NCBI GenBank assembly: GCA_934292725.1
Contig: CAKQXY010000012.1
Span: forward strand, 1-64,000
DNA: 64,000 nt
Origin: an uncultured Lachnospiraceae bacterium
GTDB lineage: Bacteria > Bacillota > Clostridia > Lachnospirales > Lachnospiraceae
Direction: 5' to 3'
The translations under genes were made by a program, and so were the position numbers. Every line of letters begins with the position of its first letter. The stretch's first letter is position 1. This document shows, piece by piece, positions 1 to 7,755 of this stretch. Under the pieces are notes generated by a model. It worked only from the letters and a program-made list of their open reading frames with translations. It had not been told where the DNA came from and did no database searches.

Positions 1-74
1 AAATTAGATAGCGAAAGCCAATGCACATGTTTCATGACACATTGGTGTCTTTCGCAGAAAGACGGGTAATAAGC

Positions 75-992
75 ATGCTATTTAGTGAGTTGTACGGTGC
101 GTATTATAATACGGTTGCTTGTATTATAAATAAGGCAATTAGTCATCCAATCAAATCGACACATATTGAAGAAATTATAAAAGAGTATGCCTTTAGCGAC
201 AGCTTCTTAGAAATTTCGCAGGCAATTCGCAAGCAAAATTGGAAAGTGTTACGATCCGATGGGACAACGCCCATTAAAAATGCACCGACGATGCCACTTA
301 CTATATTGGAAAAACGTTGGCTGAAAGCAATTAAAGATGATCCTAGGATTCGACTTTTTCTGGATGAACCATCTGAATTTGATTTTGATGATGTGGAGCC
401 ATTATTTTTGCCAGAGGATGTCTGTGTGTTTGACCGATACACGGACGGTGATCCTTATGAGGATAAGAAGTATCAAAAATACTTTCGAATGATTTTGGAC
501 GCAGTAAAAAATGAGTATCCGCTTGAGATTGAGTGGACAAATCGAAGAGGGGATCCGGTCCGAAAAATAATTTCTCCCCAATATCTTGAATATTCAGAAA
601 AGGATGATAAATTTCGATTGATTGGAGAAGGAATTCCATTTGACGGAAGTATCAATCTTGGAAGAATTATTGATTGTGTAAGAAGTAATGCATTCTATAA
701 AGTCTATAAGGAAAATAAAAATACAGATGGACGTAGGCATGTGGTAATTGAATTGACGGATGAGCGTCGTGCACTTGAGCGTGTGCTTCTTCATTTTGCG
801 CATTTTGAGAAAAAGGCAGAAAAACTTGACGAGACGCATTACCGTGTAATCGTCTATTATGACAGGAAGGATGAAACGGAGATGGTAATACGAATTCTCT
901 CGTTTGGTCCAATGGTTCGAGTAGTCGAGCCGAATCATTTTGTAGAACAGATGAAAAAACGTCTGATGCAGCAAAGAGAATATATAAATTGA
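75..992 (+). CDS. WYL-domain transcriptional regulator
   Basis: WYL-family protein of about 305 residues. The middle part (about residues 150-210) has the WYL core: a PLEIEW strand, a conserved ISPQYLEYSE segment and an NLGRI segment. The C-terminus (SFGPMVRVVEPNHF, then a basic helix) matches the WCX extension. WYL domains bind nucleic acid or nucleotide ligands and usually control nearby genes. No clear N-terminal helix-turn-helix of the usual DeoR/GntR type is visible. An in-frame stop at 9-11 limits the gene to starts at 21 or later; ATG 75 is preferred because relatives begin with MxFSELYGAYY, although neither ATG 21 nor ATG 75 has a strong ribosome site. It sits 200 bases before the Ro60-like gene, so control of that gene is a reasonable inference. 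Confidence 0.8.
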   Translation: MLFSELYGAYYNTVACIINKAISHPIKSTHIEEIIKEYAFSDSFLEISQAIRKQNWKVLRSDGTTPIKNAPTMPLTILEKRWLKAIKDDPRIRLFLDEPSEFDFDDVEPLFLPEDVCVFDRYTDGDPYEDKKYQKYFRMILDAVKNEYPLEIEWTNRRGDPVRKIISPQYLEYSEKDDKFRLIGEGIPFDGSINLGRIIDCVRSNAFYKVYKENKNTDGRRHVVIELTDERRALERVLLHFAHFEKKAEKLDETHYRVIVYYDRKDETEMVIRILSFGPMVRVVEPNHFVEQMKKRLMQQREYIN

Positions 993-1050
993 AAGTTCGC
1001 AACTTTTTTTCCGTGATAATCCTTTTCTTTTGATGTAATATAAGCACTGT

Positions 1051-1130
1051 AAACGAAAAGACGCATACAGCAAATCTTATTTAGAAAGGTTTTTCGGCGA
1101 AAAAAAAGAAGCCGTGTGCGTCTTGTGTTT
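1051..1130 (+). ncRNA. candidate structured RNA (Y-RNA-like hairpin) upstream of Ro-like gene
   Basis: The arms 1058-1068 and 1114-1124 pair over 11 bp with one G-U. After a small asymmetric internal loop, 1051-1054 pairs with 1127-1130. The enclosed loop of about 45 nt contains a second small hairpin around 1090-1106 (tttttc/gaaaaa). Bacterial Y RNAs are encoded next to the Ro orthologue and have a long terminal stem with an internal loop. No T-tract follows, so it could instead be a 5' UTR structure of the next gene. The role is inferred from position and shape only. Confidence 0.4.
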
Positions 1131-1191
1131 ATTTGATTGCTTCCCGCTCATGACCCTTTGACCCTTTCACAACAAAAGAATGGAGATTGTC

Positions 1192-2670
1192 ATGTTAGAG
1201 TTTATTAATCAGGAAGCCAACATAACGACAACTGAAAATGGCGCTGCCACCTATGCCTCAACAAATTCGTACTGTCTGGATTTGTTTGCAACGATTGGGG
1301 CACTTCGTAATAGCTACGAGGACGAAATCGTTTCGCGTTTCATACGAGCCTATGCGGAGAATGCAGATCTGGCTATGAAGATCTTGTTCTTTGCCAGAGA
1401 CATCCGAGGGGGCTTAGGCGAAAGACGAGTGTTTCGCGTCATCCTTTCGTGGCTGGCAGAAAATGAACCATATTCAGTGAGACAAAACCTGGCGTACATA
1501 GCAGAGTATGGGCGCTACGACGATTACCTGGTGCTGATGGATACAGCTTGCGAGCGGGAAATGCTGGATCTTTTGAAGGCACAATTTGACAATGATTTGG
1601 CGAACCTTGACAAACACGGGGAGGTATCACTTCTGGCGAAGTGGCTTCCATCCGTCAACACATCAAGCAAAGATACGGTTTATCTGGCAAAACGAGTGGC
1701 CAGAGCGTTCGGCATGAACGATGCTTCTTACCGTAAGGCGCTCAGCGCGCTTCGAGCGCAGATTCATATCATTGAGAATAATTTGCGTACACGTGATTAT
1801 ACGTTTGACTATGAAAAACAGCCGTCCAGAGCGATGTTTAAGTATAAGCAGGCTTTTATTCGCAATGACCAAGAGCGATATATGACGTTTTTGAATAACG
1901 TTTTACAGGGAAAAGCAACGCTTCACGCGGACAATGTTGCACCATATGAGTTGATTCGCCCATATGTAATGTGCAATTCGGCTTTTGAATTAATAAATCC
2001 GATTGTAGAGGAGGAAAAGGTTACACTAAATACATTGTGGACAGCATTACCAGACTTTTGTGGTGATGAGGATATGCTTGCTGTTATTGATACATCTGGC
2101 TCAATGTACTGGAGAGGTGGCTTACCGGCGGCGGTTGCACTTTCTCTTGGTTTATATCTGGCAGAACATAACAAAGGCCGTTTTCGCAATCATTTTGTTA
2201 CATTTTCCGATCATCCCCATTTCGTTCGATTAAAGGGGAAAACCTTTGCTGATAAGCTTCAGTATGCACTGACATTTTGTGAGGGGTGGGGTACCGATTT
2301 GGAGGCGGTATTTGAACTCATTTTGCGTGCAGCAGTTATGAATAAGCTTCCACAGAAGGAGCTTCCAGGCAAGTTAGTCATTATCTCCGACATGGAGTTT
2401 AATGTGTGTGTCACAAATGCATCGGAAACAAATTTTGAGAATGCACGCAGACGATATGAGGCATATGGCTATAAACTTCCAGAAATCGTATTCTGGAATG
2501 TGGGAAGCCGAAATCGTCAACAGCCAGTTACAATGAATGAGCAGGGCGTGGCATTGGTTTCTGGTGTAACACCGCGACTTTTCTCAATGATTGCAGGAAA
2601 CGAGTTGTCACCATATAAGTTAATGATGGAAACGCTTGGAAGTGAGCGTTATGCGTCGATCGTGGCTTAA
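1192..2670 (+). CDS. Ro60-like protein: TROVE/DUF2828-type repeat region plus VWA domain
   Basis: About 492 residues. The N-terminal two thirds are helical repeats with the RDIRGGLGERRVFR segment shared by TROVE/DUF2828 proteins. The C-terminal third is a von Willebrand A domain with an intact MIDAS motif (DTSGSM at about residues 300-305), a later GTD and an ISDMEF strand. Ro60/Rsr proteins form a ring that binds misfolded RNA and Y RNA. Bacterial relatives help RNA quality control and are often paired with a regulator or an RNA ligase. ATG 1192 is chosen because GGAG lies six bases upstream; ATG 1180 overlaps that site. It is flanked by structured elements at 1051-1130 and 2678-2862. The assignment to the Ro-like superfamily is good; RNA binding is inferred. 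Confidence 0.75.
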   Translation: MLEFINQEANITTTENGAATYASTNSYCLDLFATIGALRNSYEDEIVSRFIRAYAENADLAMKILFFARDIRGGLGERRVFRVILSWLAENEPYSVRQNLAYIAEYGRYDDYLVLMDTACEREMLDLLKAQFDNDLANLDKHGEVSLLAKWLPSVNTSSKDTVYLAKRVARAFGMNDASYRKALSALRAQIHIIENNLRTRDYTFDYEKQPSRAMFKYKQAFIRNDQERYMTFLNNVLQGKATLHADNVAPYELIRPYVMCNSAFELINPIVEEEKVTLNTLWTALPDFCGDEDMLAVIDTSGSMYWRGGLPAAVALSLGLYLAEHNKGRFRNHFVTFSDHPHFVRLKGKTFADKLQYALTFCEGWGTDLEAVFELILRAAVMNKLPQKELPGKLVIISDMEFNVCVTNASETNFENARRRYEAYGYKLPEIVFWNVGSRNRQQPVTMNEQGVALVSGVTPRLFSMIAGNELSPYKLMMETLGSERYASIVA

Positions 2671-2677
2671 TGAAATA

Positions 2678-2862
2678 GTTACTGTTCACGGGATACCCAT
2701 TCGCAAAACCGCACGTTCTGTGCGTCGCTGCAAAACGCGAACAAAGTCCGCGCGCAGCTTTGTTTTGCTCATTAACGGGCGTCCACTTCGTCCTGCTGAT
2801 CTGTCAAATCTTCATGCAAGCATGAGATTTATCCAGATCTAGCATGACGCGTGAACTGTAAC
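2678..2862 (+). repeat. structured palindromic element (possible ncRNA or dispersed repeat)
   Basis: A 185-bp element. Its ends, 2678-2690 and 2850-2862, pair over 12 of 13 positions. Inside are two further strong hairpins. One joins aacaaag and ctttgtt near 2739-2765. The other is long and imperfect, at about 2797-2843, with paired arms gatctg/cagatc and aaatct-catgc/gcatg-agattt. The 3' end is 19/21 identical to 20466-20486, where the same 13-bp arm forms another hairpin, which points to a dispersed repeat family. Its place directly after the Ro-like gene also allows an RNA partner. A 68-codon open frame crosses it, but its composition follows the palindromes. Confidence 0.6.
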
Positions 2863-2870
2863 ATAAAATA

Positions 2871-2902
2871 AGTCTTGCAGGTTAAACTGCAGGGCTTTTT
2901 TT
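2871..2902 (+). terminator. Rho-independent terminator
   Basis: A 10-bp stem (2871-2880 with 2887-2896, two G-U pairs), a loop of gttaaa and a run of seven T. It ends the Ro-like gene transcript and the structured element. Confidence 0.85.
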
Positions 2903-3115
2903 ATTCGAAGCAAAGTAGAAATCGAAGTGTGATGTAAAAGTGGACAGAGAACAGAAAAATTTGCATATCGAATATCTGTGAACACACATCATAAACAAAA
3001 AGGACACAAATTTTTAACGAATCTAACAGACGGCGAACACCTTGCTTTTTTATACTCTGATCATAACAAAGAAAGAGCACAGCAAATAAAGCTGATGCAG
3101 AAAAGAGGTATGATT

Positions 3116-4837
3116 ATGAGAAGAAAAAGTTCTTTATGGAAAACAACAGCGGTATCGCTTTCAGCAATGATGACATTATCTATGGGAGCTGCAGTGTTGG
3201 CTGCAAACACTGAGCAGACCACACATGAAAGCCAGACTGAGGATGATACAGAAAATAATAGTGCAGATACTGATGAGGTGTCTAACAGCGAAGAAACAAA
3301 GACCACTGAGTGCAAGATTGAGCTTTCTGATAATGGCATCCTAGTTGATGGTGAGGCAATTTCCGAGAATCCGGAGGATTCTGTTTATGCTGGAGCAGAC
3401 ATTGTTTATTACAAAGAAGGACAGGACAGCACTTATGGTGCAGGCGACGAGGATGATGGCCATTCCGAGGAAGAGGCAGCTGAGCATACCGTTATCACGA
3501 TCACAAAGGCAGGAACATATCGTGTGAGTGGAACTCTCTCAAAAGGACAGATTGCCATTGATCTGGGAGAGGATTCCAGAGATGACGAAAGTGCAGTCGT
3601 AAATTTGATTTTGGATAACGCTGATATCACTTGCACCGTTTCTTCTGCAATTGTTGTTTACAATGCGTATGAGTGTGGAAGTGATGATACAGAGACTGCG
3701 ACAAAAGATATTGATACTACAAACGCAGGTGTTCACATCATTCTGGCAGACGACAGCGAGAATACTGTAACTGGCTCCCATGTGGCAAAAATTTATAAGG
3801 AAGGAACTACACAGGAAGACGTAGATGCCGGAAATGCAAAGAAGCAGTGGAAGTTTGACGCTGCAATCGAATCTCTTGTCTCAATTGCATTTGATGCAGA
3901 GGAAGAAGGAACTGGTTCGCTTGCTGTAAATTCTGATAATGAGGGAATTGAGACGTATCTTCATTTGACTGTAAATGGCGGCAATATTACTATAAATTCT
4001 TTTGATGATGGAATAAATGCAAATGAGGATGGCGTATCTGTTATTACAATCAACGGTGGTGTTGTGACTGTTAATGCAGGTGCTGGACAGGAAGGTGATG
4101 GCATTGATTCAAATGGATGGATTGTCATCAACGATGGATTTATCGTAACAGCAGCTAATGCAACAAGTCCAGATAGCGGTGTGGACTCTGACAATGGCAT
4201 TTATATCAATGGCGGAACTGTACTTGCCAGCGGCAATATGTATGATGAGGTATCCAATGATTCAGAGCAGGCATTTGTAGTATTAAGCTTTGCAGACAGC
4301 ATTGAGGCTGGTCAGATGTTCGCATTGAAGAATGCAGATGGAGACGTAATTACAGCTTTCTCAGCAGCAAATGAGTTCCAGACACTTGTATACAGCAGCA
4401 GTGAGTTAGCCGATGGTGATTATACGCTATACGAAATTTCTTCAGTAACATCCATTGAGGATGAGACTCAGTTACAGTATGGTTCCAAGAACGCAGGCGG
4501 CTTCGGTGGAAAGGGCGGCGCACCGATGGATGGACAGGCACCGAATGGACAGGAAGGAGAGGCACCGTCCATGCCAGAGGGAGAGATGCCGTCTAAGCCA
4601 GACGGAGAAGCACCATCCATGCCAGATGGAGAAGCACCATCTAAGCCAGAGGGAGAGATGCCGTCCATGCCAGATGGAGAAGCACCATCCATGCCAGACG
4701 GAGAGATGCCATCTAAGCCAGACGGTGAAGCACCAGACATGGCACAGGGTGGCGATGAGGAAGGTGGAACAGTATTTACCATTTCTGGTATTACCAACAC
4801 TTTCTCAAATATCAGCAAAGCAACGGAATCTGAGTAA
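3116..4837 (+). CDS. secreted beta-helix carbohydrate-binding protein with Pro-rich repeat tail
   Basis: About 573 residues. ATG 3116 follows AAGAGG at seven bases; upstream in-frame codons lack a ribosome site. A signal peptide (basic MRRK, hydrophobic stretch to residue 30, AxA-type cleavage before NTEQTT) marks it as exported. The lipobox cysteine is absent. An acidic, low-complexity region comes next. The centre (about residues 100-450) is a repetitive Asn/Gly/Thr-rich array such as LTVNGGNITINSFDDG, typical of right-handed beta-helices and of the clostridial 'carbohydrate-binding domain-containing protein' (DUF4353-type) family. The tail has eight tandem EGEAPSMP-type octapeptides, probably a wall- or matrix-spanning spacer. 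No sortase signal or membrane anchor is seen at the C-terminus. The ligand is unknown. Confidence 0.7.
   Translation: MRRKSSLWKTTAVSLSAMMTLSMGAAVLAANTEQTTHESQTEDDTENNSADTDEVSNSEETKTTECKIELSDNGILVDGEAISENPEDSVYAGADIVYYKEGQDSTYGAGDEDDGHSEEEAAEHTVITITKAGTYRVSGTLSKGQIAIDLGEDSRDDESAVVNLILDNADITCTVSSAIVVYNAYECGSDDTETATKDIDTTNAGVHIILADDSENTVTGSHVAKIYKEGTTQEDVDAGNAKKQWKFDAAIESLVSIAFDAEEEGTGSLAVNSDNEGIETYLHLTVNGGNITINSFDDGINANEDGVSVITINGGVVTVNAGAGQEGDGIDSNGWIVINDGFIVTAANATSPDSGVDSDNGIYINGGTVLASGNMYDEVSNDSEQAFVVLSFADSIEAGQMFALKNADGDVITAFSAANEFQTLVYSSSELADGDYTLYEISSVTSIEDETQLQYGSKNAGGFGGKGGAPMDGQAPNGQEGEAPSMPEGEMPSKPDGEAPSMPDGEAPSKPEGEMPSMPDGEAPSMPDGEMPSKPDGEAPDMAQGGDEEGGTVFTISGITNTFSNISKATESE
4553..4744 (+). 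repeat. eight tandem 24-bp repeats inside the beta-helix gene
   Basis: Eight in-frame copies of a 24-bp unit encode [E/D]GE[A/M]PS[M/K]P. Because the unit is a multiple of three, copy-number change would lengthen or shorten the stalk without breaking the frame. Confidence 0.9.
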
Positions 4838-4882
4838 AGAGAAAAGTTTTGAGCAGTTGAACAGATTTTAGATTAAGATTTT

Positions 4883-4916
4883 AGAGGCAGCATCGCTCAG
4901 GATGCTGCCTCTTTTA
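4883..4916 (+). terminator. Rho-independent terminator
   Basis: A perfect 12-bp stem (agaggcagcatc with gatgctgcctct) followed by TTTT, 45 bases after the beta-helix gene. Confidence 0.9.
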
Positions 4917-4968
4917 ATATGTATTTTGCATCTTATCTATTGAATTACGCAAGTTAGCTTTTTGAGGG

Positions 4969-4996
4969 TGGACAGGGCGAAAAAAATTGATATTAT
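4969..4996 (+). promoter_or_regulatory. candidate sigma-A promoter for LytTR pair
   Basis: TGGACA, a 16-base spacer and TATTAT, about 70 bases before the LytTR start. AAGTTAG occurs on both sides (about 4952 and 5000) and could be a regulator site; this is tentative. Confidence 0.5.
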
Positions 4997-5063
4997 AAAA
5001 GTTAGAAGGAGAGTATGGGCAGCTGACAAGGATATTTAGGTGCTATTGGAGGTGATGTAGTTT

Positions 5064-5501
5064 ATGCGTTTTGAGGTTAAGCAGATTGAAAAAGAAAATG
5101 AAGAGTCTGTGCTTGTGTTCTGCTATGACGCACAGGAATCGTGGGTACAAGATGTTAAAAAGGCTGCTTATGGGCAAATTTTTGTACGTGGCTACAAAAA
5201 TGATAAGCTGTATCGCCTAAGTCTTTCTGACATTTACTATTTTGAGGTAGTTGATGGTGTTTCTTTTCTTTATACTCAAAGTGAAGTGTTTCGAGCAAAA
5301 GAAAAATTGTATGAATTTGAAAGTGTGAGTGCAAAGAGCTGCTTATTTCGGTGTAGCAAGTCAATGATTTTGAATGCAGACAAGATTGATTATGTACGTC
5401 CTTCTGTTTCGGGAAGATTTGAGGCTGTATTGTCAAATGGAGAAATAGTGATTGTATCACGCAAATATGTCTCAGAATTAAAACGATTGCTAGACTGTTA
5501 G
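5064..5501 (+). CDS. LytTR-domain transcriptional regulator
   Basis: 145 residues, with a free-standing LytTR DNA-binding domain over about residues 45-143 (YRLSLSDIYYFEVVDGVSFLY, the FRCSKSMILNADKIDYV core and a terminal VSRKYVSELKRLL). It has no receiver domain. Such small LytTR proteins are nearly always followed by a DUF3021 membrane protein that is thought to modulate them, as here 63 bases downstream. The start follows GGAGGTGAT. A second pair of the same design lies at 38902-39787 behind an ABC exporter. This copy has no transporter next to it, so its target is not evident. The first bases of this gene are duplicated at 6266-6304. Confidence 0.88.
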   Translation: MRFEVKQIEKENEESVLVFCYDAQESWVQDVKKAAYGQIFVRGYKNDKLYRLSLSDIYYFEVVDGVSFLYTQSEVFRAKEKLYEFESVSAKSCLFRCSKSMILNADKIDYVRPSVSGRFEAVLSNGEIVIVSRKYVSELKRLLDC

Positions 5502-5563
5502 AGAGTATGATTGATAATACGTGTTCAAGTGATTTAACGAAAAATTTAAGGAGGCTGAGCAAA

Positions 5564-5992
5564 ATGAAGGATGTTTTATTTTGGACAAGAAGGTTTGTAA
5601 TGATCTATGGAATCATTATGATATGCACTTTTTTCATGTGCCTTTTTTTCAACCCAACATCAGAATTGCCTGTAGTGTCTTTCTTTGGAAGAATTATTGT
5701 CTTTACTTTGCTAGGTATGGCAACACTCATTGTTTATTATTCAAAAGAGGAATTAACAAGAAAAGAATGGTGGTGTCGTACTATACTGCATTTTGTGATT
5801 TTAGAGGCAGTTTATCTTCCATTGGCACATCATTGGCACTTTTGGTATGGAAAGCTAGATGCGATTATTTATGCGTCATTTATTTTAGCAGCGAAATTTT
5901 TCTGGCATTTGATTGACTATGGACTAAATGCAAGGACAGCTTCTGAAATTAATGAGCAAATTAGAAAGCGAAGATTGAAACAGAAAACATGA
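5564..5992 (+). CDS. DUF3021 family membrane protein
   Basis: 142 residues from the ATG at 5564, which has AAGGAGG nine bases upstream; an upstream ATG at 5507 has no such site. Four hydrophobic segments are visible: about residues 9-29, 39-57, 71-90 and 97-116. A basic C-terminal tail (RKRRLKQK) faces the cytoplasm. Size and topology fit DUF3021, the usual partner of stand-alone LytTR regulators. It probably tethers or inhibits the LytTR protein in response to an envelope signal; that role is inferred from gene pairing. Confidence 0.82.
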   Translation: MKDVLFWTRRFVMIYGIIMICTFFMCLFFNPTSELPVVSFFGRIIVFTLLGMATLIVYYSKEELTRKEWWCRTILHFVILEAVYLPLAHHWHFWYGKLDAIIYASFILAAKFFWHLIDYGLNARTASEINEQIRKRRLKQKT

Positions 5993-6231
5993 CAATACAC
6001 TATGAAAAATTAAACGGAAAAAACTTTAACTCACATTCACTGGATCATTTCGTGAGACATCAACGGGTAAGTGAATGTTGGCGTAACGTGCATGGACAGT
6101 GGAAACTGATACCGATAGAATTTGAAGAAAACTGGACAGGAGATCCAAAAAGCAGCCAATATATTGAGACAAATTTGAAAGAGGCAGACAGGCGGATTGC
6201 AATGGATATTGTAAATAGGTTTGGAAAGTAG
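5989..6231 (+). CDS. small protein resembling the N-terminus of a GNAT acetyltransferase
   Basis: 80 residues, starting in an ATGA overlap with the DUF3021 stop. The segment LDHFVRHQRVSECWRNVHGQWKLIPIEF resembles, from memory, the first 50 residues of a clostridial GNAT acetyltransferase group. The acetyl-CoA binding part is missing and the frame ends after a divergent tail. It is probably a truncated gene that was placed behind DUF3021. It may still be translated by coupling, but no activity is expected. An independent small protein is the alternative. Confidence 0.45.
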   Translation: MTIHYEKLNGKNFNSHSLDHFVRHQRVSECWRNVHGQWKLIPIEFEENWTGDPKSSQYIETNLKEADRRIAMDIVNRFGK

Positions 6232-6265
6232 GTGAGAAACGATGTTACGTAAAAGAATCATTTTA

Positions 6266-6304
6266 TTGGAGGTAATGTGGCCTATGCGTTTTGAAGGTGC
6301 TTGA
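6266..6304 (+). pseudogene. truncated duplicate of the LytTR gene start
   Basis: The ribosome site, spacer and first codons of the LytTR gene at 5044-5080 recur here with only a few changes (attggaggt, eight-base region, atgcgttttga). After MRFEGA the frame stops, directly at the -35 box of the next promoter. This looks like the stump of a duplicated LytTR gene left by a deletion. Confidence 0.6.
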
Positions 6305-6330
6305 CAAATATACAGATTTCATTGTACAAT
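6301..6330 (+). promoter_or_regulatory. sigma-A promoter for riboswitch transcript
   Basis: TTGACA (6301-6306), an 18-base spacer and TACAAT (6325-6330), immediately upstream of the riboswitch. Confidence 0.8.
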
Positions 6331-6336
6331 CACCCC

Positions 6337-6470
6337 TAATAAAGGGGAGTAACCTGCGTTTTAAATTATACGTTTGCAGTGTCGTCAGTACGGTGGAGAC
6401 ATCCGGCACTGCAAGGAACTGGTGAGACTTTTATTGCATGTTTTGTCATGCAATAAAGGTTTCTTTTTTT
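6337..6470 (+). promoter_or_regulatory. yybP-ykoY (manganese) riboswitch with terminator
   Basis: The hallmark sequences are GGGGAGTAAC at 6344-6353, the TGTCGTCAGTACGG segment at 6380-6393 and GGTGAGACTTTT at 6421-6432. The 5' AATAAA can pair with TTTATT after GAGAC to close the aptamer. That same TTTATT is the 5' arm of a perfect 11-bp terminator hairpin (6430-6440 with 6447-6457), followed by a T-rich tract. The two folds are mutually exclusive, as in Mn2+-activated transcriptional ON switches of this class. Confidence 0.85.
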
Positions 6471-6490
6471 ATCAGAAGGAGGAAAAAAGA

Positions 6491-7681
6491 ATGGATCTAA
6501 GCAAAATGTCTATTAAAAAAATCCGGGAGCTTATTGTGTTTACGGCACTTCTTGTGGTCGCCTTGTGGAAGTTTGATGTGGTACTGGGTGTGCTAAAAAC
6601 AATATGGGATATTATATTTCCATTTGTGCTTGGTGGAGCAATCGCATTTCTTACCAATGTGCCGATGAGCTTTTTGGAAAAGAAAATTTTTGAAAATGCA
6701 AAAAAGAAAAATAAGATAGTTAGAAAATTGAAAAGACCGATAAGTTTGATTCTTACTATTGTATTAGTAGTTGGTGTGATCGCATTGGTGATGTTCGGTG
6801 TGATTCCGCAGCTTACACGGACAATGGGGACTTTGGTGACGAGCATTAATGATTTTATTCCGCAGATGCAAAGTTGGATTGGAGACTTTTTCCATAATAA
6901 TCAGGAAATTATGAATCTGGTAGATCAGATAGAGTTTGATCCAGATCAGGCGATCAAGTGGGGAATAAGCCTTCTCGGAAACGGTGCAGGAAATATGATG
7001 AATACTACAATGTCAGCAGTGGGTTCCATAGTCAGTGGAGTAGCGACCTTTTTCATTGCGTTCTCTTTTGCCTGCTATATTCTCTTTCAGAAAGAAAAGT
7101 TGCATGTACAGATCAGAAAAGTATTTTTCGCTTTTCTTCCAAGACAAAAAGCAGACGCTTTCCTTAAAGTATGTTCTCTAACTTATCGGACATTTGCAAA
7201 CTTTCTTGCAGGCCAGTGTCTGGAAGCTGTGATTCTAGGAAGTATGTTTGTTGTTACATTAAGTATTTTGAGAATGCCATATGCACTTTTGATTGGAGTT
7301 TTAATTGCGTTTACGGCATTAATTCCTATTTTTGGAGCCTTCATCGGATGTGCAGTAGGAAGCTTTTTAATCTTTATGGTAAGCCCACAACAGGCAATTT
7401 TATTCGTAATAGTATTTCTTGTGCTGCAGCAGATTGAGGGAAATCTGATATATCCTCATGTTGTTGGTGAATCTGTAGGTCTTCCATCAATATGGGTTTT
7501 AGCGGCAGTTACGATTGGTGGAAATCTCATGGGAATAGTTGGAATGCTTGTTTTTATTCCGCTGTTGTCAGTGTTATACACTATTTTTCGGGAATTTGTA
7601 TATCTGCGCCTGAAAAAACAAAATATCAAACAGGTAACAAAGACAGAAATAGAGGAATATACAAAAGAGGAAGAATTATAA
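6491..7681 (+). CDS. AI-2E family (UPF0118/PerM-type) membrane transporter
   Basis: 396 residues. The start is ATG 6491, with AAGGAGG eight bases upstream and placed after the riboswitch terminator. Eight or so hydrophobic segments, including two near the N-terminus (about residues 12-52), one around 80-100, and a cluster from about 195 to 370. The PF01594-type region LPSIWVLAAVTIGGNLMGIVGMLVFIPLLSVLY is near the end. Members have been proposed as autoinducer-2 exporters and some act as Na+/H+ antiporters. The manganese riboswitch in front suggests that this copy serves metal or ion homeostasis. The substrate is not shown by the sequence. Confidence 0.88.
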   Translation: MDLSKMSIKKIRELIVFTALLVVALWKFDVVLGVLKTIWDIIFPFVLGGAIAFLTNVPMSFLEKKIFENAKKKNKIVRKLKRPISLILTIVLVVGVIALVMFGVIPQLTRTMGTLVTSINDFIPQMQSWIGDFFHNNQEIMNLVDQIEFDPDQAIKWGISLLGNGAGNMMNTTMSAVGSIVSGVATFFIAFSFACYILFQKEKLHVQIRKVFFAFLPRQKADAFLKVCSLTYRTFANFLAGQCLEAVILGSMFVVTLSILRMPYALLIGVLIAFTALIPIFGAFIGCAVGSFLIFMVSPQQAILFVIVFLVLQQIEGNLIYPHVVGESVGLPSIWVLAAVTIGGNLMGIVGMLVFIPLLSVLYTIFREFVYLRLKKQNIKQVTKTEIEEYTKEEEL

Positions 7682-7714
7682 TATAAAATAAATTATAATA
7701 AAATGGTTTATTGT

Positions 7715-7750
7715 AATGGGAGACTGCACATATGACAGCCTCCCATTTTT
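7715..7750 (+). terminator. Rho-independent terminator
   Basis: The arms aatgggag and ctcccatt enclose a further 3-bp stem; a T-run follows. It ends the AI-2E family transcript. Confidence 0.85.
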
Positions 7751-7755
7751 ATATG

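Noticed and set aside
594..1073. 159-codon open frame on the - strand across the WYL gene end
   Set aside because: Antisense to a conserved gene, low-complexity hydrophobic product, no ribosome site.
2636..2842. 68-codon open frame over the palindromic element
   Set aside because: It starts inside the Ro-like gene without a ribosome site, and its sequence is dictated by the hairpins of the structured element.
4468..4818. 116-codon open frame on the - strand with a Ser/Gly/Pro/Ile repeat
   Set aside because: It is the antisense shadow of the tandem repeats in the beta-helix gene and has no start signals.
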